Shown: positions 32,177 through 44,571, counted from the stretch's first letter. The stretch is 64,000 bases of DNA from Diphasiastrum complanatum (GCA_029204225.1 CM055101.1:5337246-5401245), one strand, 5' to 3'. The notes: generated by a model not told the origin, from the letters alone. Translations and numbers: made by a program.

Positions 32177-32971
32177 TGTAGGCTGATATTCCTAGGAATA
32201 TTCTAGCCATCATGCGGTACATCTTTAAAAATACAAGCAGGATAGGATTTAAATGTAGAACTTGCCCATCAAGTTTAGGCTTTTACGTTATCTGTACTGG
32301 CTTAAGTTATTCAGTTCTAAGTTTAAATTGTCATGGGCACTACACATAGATATGTGATTTCAAGTTATGTAAAAGTTAGTCACAAAGGCCTATTGGGGGT
32401 TTGTCCTATGGAACCAATGTGATTTAAAGTTAAGTTAGCCTATGAGGACTATTTGTCCCATAGTGCCTTTTTGTAAGTGACCACCACTCCAAGTATATAT
32501 AGGAGTGGAAGAGTCCATTTTAGACAAGAACCTCATTTGCAATACATGCCTATCTTTTCTCTCTAAGTGTTCTCGCTTGTGTGGTTTCATGTATTGTATT
32601 ACTTTACATTGTATTGTACATTACTTATCTGGCAACATGTTAAGTTAATCTAGGCCCTCCATTCTCTAGTAGGTTAAGCCTTAGAGGAGGAGACTTAGTT
32701 TAGGGTTTATTCATTGTGGTTTTAAGTTAATCCAGACCCTCCATTCTCTAGTAGGTTAAGCCTTGGAGAAGGAGGCTTGGTTTAGGGTTTGATAATCTTA
32801 TTGAGAGTAGGAAGCAAGAGAGAAGGTGGCTAGAGTGGATCTTGCTTATGACTGTCTTTCCTGGATCCATATCAATGCTAGATGGAAATAGCCTTAGTGA
32901 GGGTTAGTTGGGAGAAGCCATAACTCGTACTAGATGGAGCCATAGCCGGTGTGGATGCTAAAGATACAACA
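32177..32971 (+). repeat. gypsy-3 LTR
   Basis: It starts TGTAGGCTGA right after the purine tract. A TATA box (GTATATATAGG) lies near 32494. The 3' end is placed tentatively at ACAACA (32971). Inside, a block with CCCTCCATTCTCTAGTAGG is duplicated with a period of 82 bases (32641 and 32723). Confidence 0.65.
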
Positions 32972-33690
32972 TCAAGCCATTTGTTCCTGATTATAAGTAT
33001 GAAACAAATTTAACAAAGATACGTGATATGATGAATTGTGCACTTGCTATGGAACATTTATCTACATACCAATCTAACAAAAAATGATGGAAAGTCACTA
33101 CTCAACGAAGCCATACAATTTTCAGTCAATGATTGTCCAAATATATCAGTCCTTCATTTGATGGAAATATTCATTCCATTAATGTGGATAACTGCTTAGA
33201 AGGATTGGACTATAACTTCTATTGTTGTGGGAGAATTTGTGACAATGATATGGTTCTCTTTGCTTAATTGAATTTCCAAGGACATGTTCAATTATGGTAG
33301 AGCATCATTCAAGACTTTCTTATTGTCAATTGGAACGCTTTTGAAGCAGCCTATAGACAAGTTTTCAATCGATCCAATTTCATCCAATGGTGTTCTTTGA
33401 GGCAAACATCTATAGTTTCAAAGTACAATATAAAATTCTCACACACGATTCTAGTGTTTGACTATGGGTAAGTACATCTCGTACAATGCTATATGTATAG
33501 TTTACAACATCAATATCAAAGCATGTTAGAAAATTACTTGCAAACTACTTCTCTATAATATGGCTTTTTTATTAAGAAAAACAATGGAATATGCATTTGT
33601 AGTGGGTTTTCCTATACATCTTCAACCCTAGACCCTAGCACATGCAAATCGTCAAAATATGAAAAATATTATAACTTGTCACATGGAGAC
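32972..33690. other. no gene seen
   Basis: AT-rich sequence with no recognised coding or repeat content. Confidence 0.4.
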
Positions 33691-34296
33691 TTAGACCCGT
33701 GAGAGCGATAGCATAGTTAAGATTTAAGCACATGTTTATGATTCAACATCTAACACTACAATCATATTAACCCTAATCCACCAAAGATAAAGCCTATTTT
33801 TCTCTCTCTCTCTCTTTTCTCTCATAAAAAGTATAACAAGATTCAATCCCAGCAATTAGCAAATCCAAAATAACATAAGATCCAAAGAATACATGAGAGA
33901 TGGAGCAAGGAGAAGAAGAGCAAGGACATCCAATTTTGCAAATCAACAAAGGTTAGAAATGAACATGAAAATGAGCTACAAAGTACCACTATTTATAGTG
34001 GATTTTAGGGCCTTGGCACCTCAATTCCTATTGGCCAGTTTCTACCTCCCTCATTATTTGAATTTTGAAATTTGTGGGGAACCTTCTTTTATTCACTAAC
34101 TTGACTATTAGGCCCTACGACATTCCATTCTTGCATTTTGGCCTAAAGTCCTTTTATTAACTTCTATTTAATCAAATGACTATGTGATCATCGAGTTGGA
34201 CTTACACACGTAGGGTGCCAAATCCCTCTCACTTATTAATTGATAATAAATGAATAACTAATTAGGGTTGCCTCGATATTCGCAAACCCTTCAACA
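33691..34296 (-). repeat. gypsy 3' LTR of the gypsy-1 family
   Basis: On the minus strand it starts TGTTGAAGGGTTTGCG at 34296 and matches the gypsy-1 LTR for its first 115 bases, then continues where that copy is cut. The left boundary is approximate. A (CT)n tract occurs at about 33801-33815. Confidence 0.7.
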
Positions 34297-34314
34297 ATAT
34301 CACCCACCAAAATT

Positions 34315-34334
34315 GGTGGCGGTCCCACGACATC
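34315..34334 (-). other. hairpin upstream of the 34296 LTR
   Basis: On the minus strand GATGTCGTGGGACCGCCACC matches the gypsy-1 hairpin at 8098-8117 with one difference at the 5' base pair. It is followed by TTTTGGTGGGTGATA and then the LTR. Confidence 0.55.
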
Positions 34335-34399
34335 TCATGAGATTATTACTTTGGGCTTTGGTTAGCCTCTCGTTTGACATTTGTTAGGTGGTATTGTAC

Positions 34400-35586
34400 T
34401 TTTTCCATGAATTTGAGTCGTTCCATATTGAAATCTATTGGATTATTCTCCTTCTTACTAATCGACTAATCGGTTTTAATCTTCATCCATTGTTTATCCA
34501 GTTTTGTGGATTTTCCTGTGTTCTTACACAGTTTGCAGATTTACAAATGTCTTTATACAGTCTACAAAATACACGGAATTTGACAACGGTGTCACATTTT
34601 TAGCCTGTCAAGATTTACGAGTAAAATTACAGTGTTGCATTTTTTGCATTTTAGCGACACTTTCGCCTGTCAGGAATTACGAGTAAATATGCCTTTCGTT
34701 TTTTCCAAAGTGCCTCAAATGTTAAGGAAATGACTCTGACAAAAGTGTAGGGCTACCCTAAATGGGATTTAAGGACATTGTCATCTTTTTCACAAAATCT
34801 CAACACTGTCATCTTTTTTGCCTATGGCAGTTTTAATTCGTTTCTGTAGAGTGATAGTTTCAATTCATTTATGCAGACAGATTGTTTACGGCCAATTTCC
34901 ACCGCTTATCAGCAATCATTGAGAAGAAACTGGATGGATGCCAACGGACACCAGCCAACTAGCAATCGCAATTGACGACCTAATTTCTTAGTATAGATAG
35001 TTGTTTATATTCATACAGTTTTCAAGTTATGAACAAGAAGCATTTGAATAGTTAGCTCTCTCTCTCTCTCTCAAGCCTGCGTGCTTAAACACTCCTGAGC
35101 ATTATAGCTCACTTCTTAGAGTTGTTTTAGATATTGCTATTGCGCTTAATTTAAACTTTCATTTTAGCCGCTCAGAGATAGCATAGACGCATACACAACT
35201 TCAATCCGCAACTTATTGTACTCATTTACTTCTATTTCGTTTTCATCTTGAATCAATACTATCTTTTATTGAGTTTAGCTTCGTCTCAGAATGTATGCAT
35301 TTTCTGTAGTTCTTCGCGACAAATTATTTGTTTGATAATTTAATGCATTATTGTTTGGCCACGTAATCACTATAGTACTGATGATTTCAAAGTTAGTTAC
35401 TATAAGATCAAACGTTTTTTGTTTGAAATTGATAGGCGTAGTCATGCATTGAGAAAGAGGAAGATAGTTTATTCTGCCATGCACGAAAAGTTTGCTTTCT
35501 AGATACTCAAATCATTTTTCATTTGTTTCTTTTTGAGTTAGTTTCTTTTCAAGTTCAACCTATCTTCTGCACACCTCTTTCTGACA
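34400..35586 (+). repeat. probable copia-type LTR ending at 35586, start uncertain
   Basis: The right end is fixed by the primer binding site that follows TTTCTGACA. The sequence includes ATGCGACAC-type motifs (34588, 34653) and a doubled CCTGTCA.GA.TTACGAGTAAA block (about 34607 and 34668). No second LTR is present, so the left end is a guess. Confidence 0.5.
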
Positions 35587-35598
35587 TGGTATCAGAGC
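35587..35598 (+). other. primer binding site TGGTATCAGAGC
   Basis: A perfect match to the initiator tRNA-Met complement used by plant copia elements, directly after an LTR end CA. No copia coding region follows. Confidence 0.8.
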
Positions 35599-35755
35599 AA
35601 AATCTCTAATACTTCATATCTTTCACGATATCAGATTGATAATCATACTCTTCAATTCTTTTTAACCTTTCAGTATCATAGAATTGATTTTCTATTGTTG
35701 GCATTATCGCATCTTAGCGTCATCGATACAATTCAAAGTCATAGAAGTTTTTAAC

Positions 35756-35842
35756 AATGGATCACTTCAGCTAGTTGATCTTGAAGGTCATTTACTTGAT
35801 ACTCGAGTAAATGGCTCAAGAGTGAAGCGCTACTATGACTAA
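35756..35842 (+). pseudogene. short gypsy integrase C-terminal scrap
   Basis: The frame reads N-G-S-L-Q-L-V-D-L-E-G-H and ends DTRVNGSRVKRYYD-stop. It matches the usual end of gypsy pol (compare PVNGSRLCKFW in gypsy-1). Only 28 codons remain. It sits 157 bases after a copia primer binding site, so two element types have been joined here. Confidence 0.6.
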
Positions 35843-36424
35843 TTTTTGATGAATTTGGCAAGTTCAATTTTTGCGAAATATGCGAACCATGCAAAAATTG
35901 CGACACTGTTCACATTTCATCCAATTTGTTATTTCTAGTTTAAAAAGAAAAAACCGATACTTTTGGTCAATCCTTCACCTTCGAAAAATATGCGAAAAAG
36001 GCAACCATTTTGCTACATTAATACTTTCCGCTCCATTTTTGCGAAAATGCCGACGCTGTGCGTATGTATTTTTACCATTATTTTACGAGGTTTCTAGTAT
36101 GAGAAATACCTGAAAAAAGCTGACACCTTTGCTTCATCAATAAGTTACTATATTCCTTGCAAAAAATGCGACACCATTTTGAAAATTACTATGTTAGTAA
36201 ATTCACCATTTTGGGAAAGCGAAATTTGCGACACTTGAACCTTCGCATTTTTTGCCCATATGATGCAACGAAAAGAAAAGCAAAAAAACATTTCCTCCAG
36301 ACATTTCACATATCATCCAAAATTGATATTTACAATTTCCAAAAAACCCGATACTTTCGTTCCATTCTTTACCTTCGGAAAAAGTGCGAAAAAAAATATA
36401 GAAACACACTTCACCTATCACCAA
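35843..36424 (+). repeat. array of TTTTTGCGA/ATGCGACAC motifs
   Basis: No gene. Motifs such as TTTTTGCGAAATATGCGA (35870), ATTGCGACACTG (35896), AATGCGACACC (36165) and TTTGCGACACTTG (36220) recur. Similar arrays lie at 39560-39823 and 46139-46450. Confidence 0.55.
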
Positions 36425-36652
36425 TTGACTTTGACTAATTACCCAAACTTAGGAACTTAAGTTTAGGCTTAAATTTGGCCTTCTAATATTATTTTTAATT
36501 ACATGGCCCAAAGTCAAGTTTGTGTCCAAAATTATTTATTTACAAGTGCTCATTGGGCCATAGACTTACGCACACAAGATGCCATGACCCTCACAACTAT
36601 TTCTATTTTTCTGACTTTATTTATTTACAGAGTGGTGGGAATACCCCCGACA
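36425..36652 (-). repeat. gypsy 3' LTR fragment beside accessory ORF copy B
   Basis: On the minus strand it begins TGTCGGGGGTATTCCC at 36652 and matches the first about 225 bases of the gypsy-2 LTR (AAAATTATTTATTTACAAGT and CATTGGGCCAT blocks). The rest is lost. Confidence 0.75.
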
Positions 36653-36671
36653 GGGCCCACAACCTGAAGTA

Positions 36672-36689
36672 GTGCCGGTCCCTCGGCAC
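36672..36689 (-). other. hairpin upstream of the 36652 LTR
   Basis: GTGCCGAGGGACCGGCAC on the minus strand forms a perfect 6-bp stem (GTGCCG/CGGCAC) around AGGGAC. It lies 19 bases from the LTR. Confidence 0.6.
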
Positions 36690-36697
36690 TATGGCAC

Positions 36698-39103
36698 TTA
36701 GTACAGGCTCTTCTTTGTGTGTCTTTGGCGGATGAGGTAGCTTGTCACGTCCTCCATGAATTCTAATCTTGGTATGTTTTTCTGTTTCTTAGGAGTATAG
36801 AAGGACTTATGTACACCAGTGAGCCATGCTTGGTCGATCCATTGTTGGAATACGCTTGGCCATGGATCGTCGAGTAAGGCCGCTCCATAATACACGCGTG
36901 CCACTGGTAGTTGGTCTTCAACTTTTTTCGAAACCAAGGCGGTATTGGGATCAAAACATATTGTTGGCAAAAAATTGTCCCATTTGGTGGGGACTCCCAT
37001 CAGAAATTCTAGGTCTCGGACGTAGGTTGTTGTCGTGCGGACTATTGGGTCGGGCCAGATTAGATACTATTGTGAGAACTGAATGAGAGACTTCCTGGCA
37101 TCTACCTCCGTCTGCCACCCATACTCTAAGTCAATCCTCAGCCAATTTTTTGTGTTTAGCGTGATCTTCTCCAGTGGGGTGCCACACTCTGCCCATTTAG
37201 ATCTGCGTAAGTTGGGGAGGTAGTGGGCATTTACCCGTAATTGCTTGGGACTGCTGACGTACGTCCTGATGGCTACAAGATTTCATTCAAACAATTTTTT
37301 TTGCCATTCTAGTTGAGTTCCTAGAGTTGGAATGTAGGCCAACTCATTTCCCTTGATATCTTTGATGGTGACAGATAATTTACAACCGCCGCATGAGCTT
37401 TCATGTGGAAATTGCGCCACGTAGGTGTTGATTTCATCCTCTACCATTGTGGGCTTTCGGAATGCGCGGCTGGCGGAGATCGATCTCAAGCCTTGGGATG
37501 AGGAAGCTTGCATTTGGCTGGGATCTACTTGTTGTGTCTGATCAGGGCCCATGTCCTGCCCTTGAGTATGATCTCTCGTGGTGTCTTGTTGCCCTTGATC
37601 CTGCGCACTTGAACCGTGGTTTGGACTTGTGGCCCCCGTTGCTTGTTTGCCTTTATCATGGCTGGAGCTGGTCTGTGCAACATCAAATGTAGGTGGCGTT
37701 GGAATTACCACCGGGGTTGGTTGAGCTTTTTGCTCCATGAGTCTCTAACATGCCTTGAGGGCATGCTTTGTTTGGGCCATCTCTTGGTTGGCACTTGCGT
37801 GTTAGCGGTCGAATTCAGCCTGTCCAATGTTTGGCTGTAGACCTGCACCTACTGCCGATAGAGGTCCATATCTGCTTGTGTAAGTAAACGATTGGCAGGT
37901 GCCGGTTGAGCTAACCACGTGGCCTTTTCTTGTTGTAAGGTTTGCACCTCTGCTCCTAGGCGAGCATTTTCCGTTTCGTAGATTTGCAATTGTGCCTAAA
38001 GGGGGGCGAGCCATTGGATAGCTTCGGTTTGAGGCTCTTGGACTTTTGTAGAAGCATCCATTGTTGTTTTGAAGAGGCTTTGGATGTACTGGTGCGACCA
38101 TCTTCATGTTGTTGCAGCTTTAGAATCTCCTTTTGTCCTTCCAACTCGTGTTGATGAGCTATTTGCATGTCTTGCTGGAGTTGTAGGATATCGGCTCATA
38201 GCTTTGTGTTATTCGTGGCCAACTCCAACATGCGGCTGTCCAAAGAGGTTTTGGCTGCTACCGCATCTTGGATAAAGGTGCCAAGGCTTGGTAGGCCATT
38301 ATGAGGTCTGTGGGAGCAGCCGGTAGTGTGGTTCTGGTTGGGGCTACACGTGGTGTCGTCCAAGTGATTTGCACGCCCGTATCGTCATCTTCAATCAATG
38401 TTTCTTGCAACGTCATGCCCTCAGGTGTAGTGGGATCAGCCTGAAGAGGTGAGCTGGCATATGTTTGCTGCACAAATGCTTCATCAGACAACAGTTTGTC
38501 ACCCTTGGCAGCCTTCAGAGGTGAAGTGGGAGGTGTGAGAGGAGTAGCAGTGGTGGAAAGAGGTGCAAGAATGGGATTTTCAAGTGAGTGGATGGGAGGA
38601 ACAGAAGGAAACTGGAGGGTGGTGTTAAAGATGGATGGAGATGAAGGAGAGGTAGGAGGTGAGAAGTTGATTTGGTTGAGCCATGCTAGGGTGCCAAGGG
38701 ACAATTGGGAATCAAGAGGGTTGATGGCGGCAAGTGAAGTAGAAACAGTGGTAGTGGCAGTAGCAAAGGAAATGGAAGAAGCGATGGTGATAGAGACGGA
38801 GTCGAGACAGAAATGACAATGGAAGGTGTAGAAAAAGTGAGAGTGGTTGTGGGAATGATGAGAGTAGACGTAGTGGCAACTGTAGATGGTTGTGCAAAAG
38901 CAGAGGCACTGGGTGTGGAAGAAGCCATGGAATGTTGAGATGGTGCGGTGTGTTGACAATAAGTTACAGGAGGACTAGCAAAGGTGGAGGTAGCACCACA
39001 CATTCTTTTGTTGGCCGACGTGTTAGTAGCAGTGAAGTGAGTGGAGGTAGAAGCACCAGAAGGTGGGCAGAGGTTAATATGAGGAAAGTCATTAGAAAGG
39101 ATA
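36698..39103 (-). pseudogene. gypsy-linked accessory ORF, copy B (N-terminal domain missing)
   Basis: The family is unknown to me. It starts inside the Pro/Ser/Thr-rich linker (HINLCPPSGASTST, matching copy C) at about 39103, where an LTR-like sequence cuts it. The coiled coil lies at about 38200-37800, then a Gln/Ser/Thr-rich segment. The C-terminal domain has KWDNFLPTICFDPNTAL, VEDQLPVARVYYGAALL and DDPWPSVFQQWIDQAWL, and ends KKSLY-stop at 36698. Parts are in one frame (for example 37738-37283 and 37000-36698); frameshifts occur in the linker near 38770 and around the coiled coil. It shares a TGA codon with copy C just before the coiled coil (38198-38196). It lies 45 bases from a gypsy 3' LTR, as in copy C. 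Confidence 0.7.
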
Positions 39104-39823
39104 TGTTGAGTAACACAACAAAAAAAATTTATCTATTGCTAGCATGCATTCCAATATTGCAGATCATACACATCATAGAACAGATCATTGAGAAAATCGC
39201 TTCTATTATCAGAATTGAATTTACAATATATTTTCTTGAGCGCTATCTGTTTTCCAGATCAGCGCGTTGGCACGAGAGAGATGGTCTCTCTCACGAATAA
39301 TATGACTAGCTACTGCTAATCTGTAAACTCACTCTGGAGCTATCTTAGACTTTTACAATTTTGTCTATTCTATGTCCGTGACTGTCTGCTTCTGTCTGTA
39401 TCCTTTGTTGATCCTTTTATGTGAATAATCCAAGGATCTAATTAAATTAAAAGATCTAATCAAAAGAAATACATTAGCCTTAAATAAATTGATTCCAGTT
39501 TTCTATCATTGTCCTCTATGAATCATCCACCTTCTGCCCGTTGGGTAGTGCCTTCACGCTGCAGGCCTTCGCTTTTTGCTAAAGGACATTTTTGCAACTT
39601 TAGGAGTAGTGTCGATTTTTCAAGGGCAAGTGTTCCTTTTTCTCGAAAGGCAAAAAACCCGACAGTAGTCCCAAAAAGATTCTTTAAGACATTTTGGCGA
39701 CAACGTCACTTTTTTTCGAAAGGCAAAAAATTCGATAGTAGGACAGAAACCATTTCTAAGGGCAAGTGTCACTTTTTCTAAGAAGGCAAAAAACGCGACA
39801 GTGTGGCAGAAACCAGTTCTGAG
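39104..39823 (-). repeat. host LTR-like sequence, left part, with CGACAG/AAAGGCAAAAAA array
   Basis: The left end is TGTTGAGTAAC (on the minus strand ...ACTCAACA). From about 39560 the units TTTTTC(T)CGAAAGGCAAAAAA...CGACAGT...CAGAAACCAGTTCTGAG repeat about three times. The array continues at 46139 beyond the inserted copia-2. The sequence is probably an old LTR of about 1150 bases, split by that insertion. Confidence 0.55.
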
Positions 39824-40618
39824 TGACAAAATTTCCAAAATTCACACGTGTGGGGAATGTCCACAAGAGTGACTGATCTTGATTAAGCTTTGTGATTGGC
39901 ACTATAACCTGATTCTAGATTGATCAACAAAATCTAGTTCTGAAGAAATGGCTAATCCACAATCTAGCATGCTAATCAACAGAATATAATAGCAATGATC
40001 AAAGAATGAAAAAATACAAGATTTCAATGTATGAGCATTAGCCTCAACACGAGTTAGAGAGAGAGAGAGCTAGAGAGAGATAACAAGCAATATTTGTTTA
40101 GATCCAAAATGGCATGAGATAGCTACAAAACTTTGGTTCTTCATCATTGATTGTGTGGAGAGCTACACATATTTATGGAGATTGAGGTAGCTCGAGGTAG
40201 AACCATATCTATCCATTCCAAAATGACATCTAAAGTGACATCTAGAGTCTATGTGACATTTGTCACCTGTCATGCATGAAATTCTACCAACTTTTTACAA
40301 GTGTACTAGTTCTAACTAGAAATGTCCAAATCATCATGCATGTGTCCATTAAACTTTGTGCATGCCTTGCATGTCACTATGGATCACTTACAATTAATGC
40401 ATGTGAGTTGCCACGAGTTTCTACAAGCATAATCATGCTAATTCTATGTCTACAAACTATATGCAAGTTGCATCTATCAAACTAGATAATACATAACCAT
40501 GTAGCTCGAGTTCTATGTAGGCCAAACTTGGCATTTTGCATTAATGAGCTACATACTTGCATGGTACAACATTTGTAGCAAGCCAAGAAATCAATATGGA
40601 TTGTTTTTCAATTTTAAC
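39824..40618 (-). repeat. copia-2 3' LTR
   Basis: It is bounded by ...TTTTGTCA at 39824 and TGTTAAAATTG at 40618. It includes a (GA)n tract near 40060 and the ACACATATTTATGGAGA region. Similarity to the right LTR stops exactly at both ends. Confidence 0.93.
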
Positions 40619-40636
40619 ACTCCTCCTAAAAATGAT

Positions 40637-42319
40637 CTATATTGATTTGAACATGGATCTTGGTATAACTCCAAGGTTGGCTCTATGCTTGTTGAAGGAA
40701 CTTTTGCTCAAAGGTTTGGTGAGCATATCTACAATGCAAGATGATGTGTCGATGTGCTCCAATTTGATTTCACCTCCAATGAGCTTCTGTCTCACGAAGT
40801 GATATGCAACTTCGATATGCTTGCTCCTTGCATGGAATATTGGGTTGTTGGCAAGGGCTTGAGCTGAAATGTTGTCACACATGATCATAGGTATATTTTC
40901 TTCCATGATTATCTTTAGCTCTACTAGTAACCTCTTGATCCAAAGCACTTCCTTTGTTGTTGTAGTGAGCGCCTTGTACTCAGCTTCACATGATGAGAGT
41001 GATACAGTATCTTGCTTTTTGGAAAGCCAAGATATCAAGTTTCCTTCAAGATATATGACATAAGCACTTGTAGATTTTTGATATGCTCTATCACTTGCAA
41101 AATCCGAGTCAGAATAACCAATAATAGAAAGATCTTCACTTTTATATAATAAACCAAAATCAAAAGCTGAAGATATATATCTAAGCACTCTCCAATGATA
41201 AATTGAAGGATTTTGCATAGCCTGGCTCAACTTATGAACACTAAAGCTTATGTCAGGTCTAGTTATTGTGAGCCAAATTAAGGAGCCTATAAGACTTCTA
41301 AAAAGTGTGATGTCCTCGAAGGATCTTTCATCACCTTTGTTGGAGTCCTTTACATTTTGCTCCATAGGTGTTTCTATACTCTTACAATTCAACATATTGA
41401 ACTTTTTTAACATTGAAAGAGCATACTTAGATTGACATATGAAAGCTTTATCTTTAAGAAAGTCAATCTCTAATCCTAGAATATAGTGTATTTTTCCAAT
41501 ATCTTGCATCTTGAACTCTTTTCCAAGTGCAATCTTGGTTTCCTCAACTAACTTGATACAACTTCCTGTTAGAATGATATCATCAACATAAATAAGGAGG
41601 ATGACAATATCTTTATCAAAAAACTTGACATATAAGGAAGGATCATAGTTACTAAGATTAAATCCTAGTGACTCAAGAAAGGTGTGAAGTCGAGAATACC
41701 ATGACCTTGGGGCTTGCTCTAATCCATATAAACTTCTGAAGAGCAAGCAAACCTTTTCCTCATCATGGATGAACCCAATAGGTTGATCCATATAGATCTC
41801 TTCTTCTAGATAGCCATTTAGAAATGCATTAGAAACATCTAGTTGAAGAATTTTCCGATTGAAAAAACAAGCAAGAGAAATTATGATTCTAATTGACAAC
41901 ATCTTTGCAACTGGGGCAAAGGTCTCCTCATAATCAAGTCCATATACTTGAGCAAATCCTTTAGCACAAAGCCTAGCCTTGTACTTGTTGATTGTGCCAT
42001 CTTGATTATACTTGACTCAAAAAACCCATTTGCAACCAATGGTATGCCTGTTGGATGGAAGATCCACAAGTTCCAATGTGTTATTGGCCATCAAAGCATC
42101 ATATTCTTCGTTCATGGCAAGGTACCATTCCTTTGAGTTGATAGCATCATATACATCCTCCGGCTCCTCTTGAGAAATAAAATAGGCACAATTAGTGGAG
42201 TTGATTTCCACTTGCTTTCCTCTATCTTCATAGGTAAGACTTCTAGGCTCGGATCTTTCTCTTTGAGATCTTCTTGGTGAAAAAATTTGAGGTGACTCCT
42301 CCTCAAATCTCGGCCCCAT
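40637..42319 (-). pseudogene. copia-2 reverse transcriptase and RNase H
   Basis: The RT palm is in the long frame 41902-40637 (421 codons) with LDVSNAFLNGYLEEEIYMDQ, APRSWY and the catalytic box YVDDIILTG intact. RNase H has YSDSDFASD, SSCEAEYKAL and the closing ARSKHIEVAYHFVR. The N-terminal part (42319-42017) has CKWVF then a TGA stop, continuing KYKARLCAKGFAQ in the same region. So only the N-terminal junction is broken; the catalytic part could be read as an open frame. RT and RNase H synthesise element DNA in cytoplasmic particles. Confidence 0.93.
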
Positions 42320-42416
42320 TCTCCATGAAGATCTTCAAGGGTGATGATTGGAGTATCTTTGTGAGAATCTTTGAACTCGGCCTTCTCAAGAATGTATTTT
42401 TGATCTTCATGGAATA

Positions 42417-43316
42417 TCACATCTCTACTCTCAATTGTAGTTGAGGTAGAGGGAACATAGATCCTGTAGGCTTTCTTGTTGGATGCATATCCAACCATGA
42501 TCCCTTTAATCGAATTAGGATCATTCCTTTTCCTTGTTTCCAAGGGCATATTAACAAAGCAAGTACAACCAAAAACTCTAAGGTGATTACCTTAGGTTTT
42601 TTCTGAAACAAGATTTCAAAAGGTGTTTTTCCAGCAAGAGCATTGTGAGCTAATCTATTGCACAAATAGTTTGCACAATTTATAGCTTCACCCCAATATT
42701 CAATAGGCAAAGAAGCTGCTACTCGAATTGCTTGAGCACATTCACATAAAGATCCGTTTTATCCTCTCAGCTACTATATTTTGAGATGGAGAATAGGCAC
42801 AGGAAAATTCTCTCTTTATTCCTTCACCTTCAAAATAATTATGAAACTTGTTGGAGATATATTCACCTCCTCCATCGCAGCTTAAAGCTTTAACTTTGCA
42901 AGAAAATATTTTTCTACATAAGCTTTGAAGATAAGGAAGTGATCAAAAACCATAGCCTTTGAAGAAAGTAGATACACCCAAGTGTATCTAGTAAAGTCAT
43001 CAATAAAGGTGACAAAACATGTTGCACCACCAATACTTTTAGAAGAGAAAAAATGTACATCTAAATGTATGAGTTCCAATGGATAAGTAGTCTTTATAAA
43101 AGACTTCTGATATGGCTTTCTATGTGACTTTGCAATGGCACAAGCCTCACAAGGCTTGAAATCTTTAGAAAGAGATTTTGGAAGACCAATAGCCTTCTCC
43201 TTCTTAACCATAGAAGACATAGATGTAAAGTTAGGATGTCCCAACCTTCTATGCCACAGCTCCTCCTTAGATAACAAAACAACTTCACAAAGGTTTGCAT
43301 TCGCATAAGAATTCAA
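42417..43316 (-). pseudogene. copia-2 integrase with GAG-pre-integrase domain
   Basis: The zinc-binding pre-integrase motif LWHRRLGHPNFTSM...CEAC lies at about 43260-43130. The core begins LELIHLDVHFF, keeps the first Asp and runs to TFIDDFTRYTWVYLL. Frameshift at about 42885 moves on to CDGGGEY (second Asp) and VAERIKR (Glu), so the triad survives. A stop and a frame change follow before EYWGEAINCANYL. The C-terminal region continues to 42112 in another frame (GYASNKKAYRIY). Domain length is normal. Confidence 0.9.
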
Positions 43317-44571
43317 CTTAAAAATTCCACCACATCTAGATCCATCAACAAGGATCTCATATTTTCTCTTGATAAAACAAGTATTGAGTTGAACTTTACA
43401 TCACAACCATTATCAAGCAACTTTCCCACGCTAATTAAGTTCTTTGTAAGAACATTAGAAAGTGCAAGAACTTTTGAAGAAGCAAGTTTCAATGGAATGT
43501 TGCCAATTCCTTCTATTGGACACTCATGATCATTAGCTGTGTAAATAGATCTCTTGAGTCCTTTGAAAGGTAAGATTGAGTCAAAGGACTCCTTTGAACA
43601 GCACATATGTGAAGAGGCTTCACTGTCTATGTACCAAGCTCCATCTTTCTTGAAAGGTAATGAAGAAAAATTGGACACCATAAGTGATCCTTCTCCATCA
43701 CTTGCAACAGAATCTTCTTCAATCTCTTTGGAGAGATTAGCTTGCTTGAGTTGGTTTTTCTTCTTAAAGCAATTAGAGGCATAGTGCCCCTTTTTGCCAC
43801 AGAAGAAGCACTTCACTTTCTTCTTCTTGGTTTTTGAGTTAGAGGGATGAGAGGTATCATCCTCTTCACCATCTTGATCTCGATCTTTGGCTTTGTCTTT
43901 GTTGTATGCTTGAGAGAATTGGTTCTTACTCCTTCCTTTCTGCTTGCCTTTGACAAAGAGGGCTTTGTCACTTCCACCATGTTCAAGTTTGTTCATCCTA
44001 GAGATCTTATAGCTTTGTCTAGATTCTTCAAAAATAAGAATTCCTTGGAGGGTTTCTAGATTAGGTAACTCCTCCTTAATAGCAAAAGACTGAACGAGAT
44101 TATCATAGTCATATCTCAAGCCATTCAGTATGACTTGAACTAGCTCAACTTGGTTAATGGTAGCATCAACACAAGAAAGCTCTCTATGTAAATCTTCATA
44201 GTTAGATGCACTCTCTTCACTTCTTTGGAAACTTTGGAAAATCTGATTCCTAAGAGTGAGTATTCTAGAAGTATTCTTTGCTTCATAGATGGTCTTTAGT
44301 GCATCCCAAGCTTCTTTGGCTATAGTGCAAGGTCCTATCTCTCTCAAAATTTCATTAGATACATTCATTTAATGAAATGTAGAGCCATTCTAGCTCTCTT
44401 CTTATATTTAGGAATTTCAACCTGTGCTTGAGGCTCCTCCTCAACACCAAGCACAATATCCATAACATCCTGGAGAATCAAAATAGACTCCATTCTTAAC
44501 TTCCAAATTGAGTAATTAGAAGTGTTTAGTCTTTCATCGGCTTCTAGAAGATATCCTCCCTGAGATGCCAT
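43313..44571 (-). pseudogene. copia-2 gag and protease
   Basis: Gag begins MASQGGYLLEADERLNTSNY (44571), close to the N terminus of plant copia gag. A frameshift near 44367 joins it to the next frame with EAWDALKTIYEAK and the UBN2-like helices. A zinc knuckle, CFFCGKKGHYASNC, lies near residue 190 of the second frame. The protease motif reads WYIDSEASSHMC instead of DSGASSHM; the Gly beside the catalytic Asp is Glu, which should disable it. The frame then runs into the integrase. Confidence 0.9.

Noticed and set aside
33801-33815. (CT)n tract as a regulatory GAGA site
   Set aside because: Inside an LTR with no gene nearby; a simple repeat is sufficient explanation.
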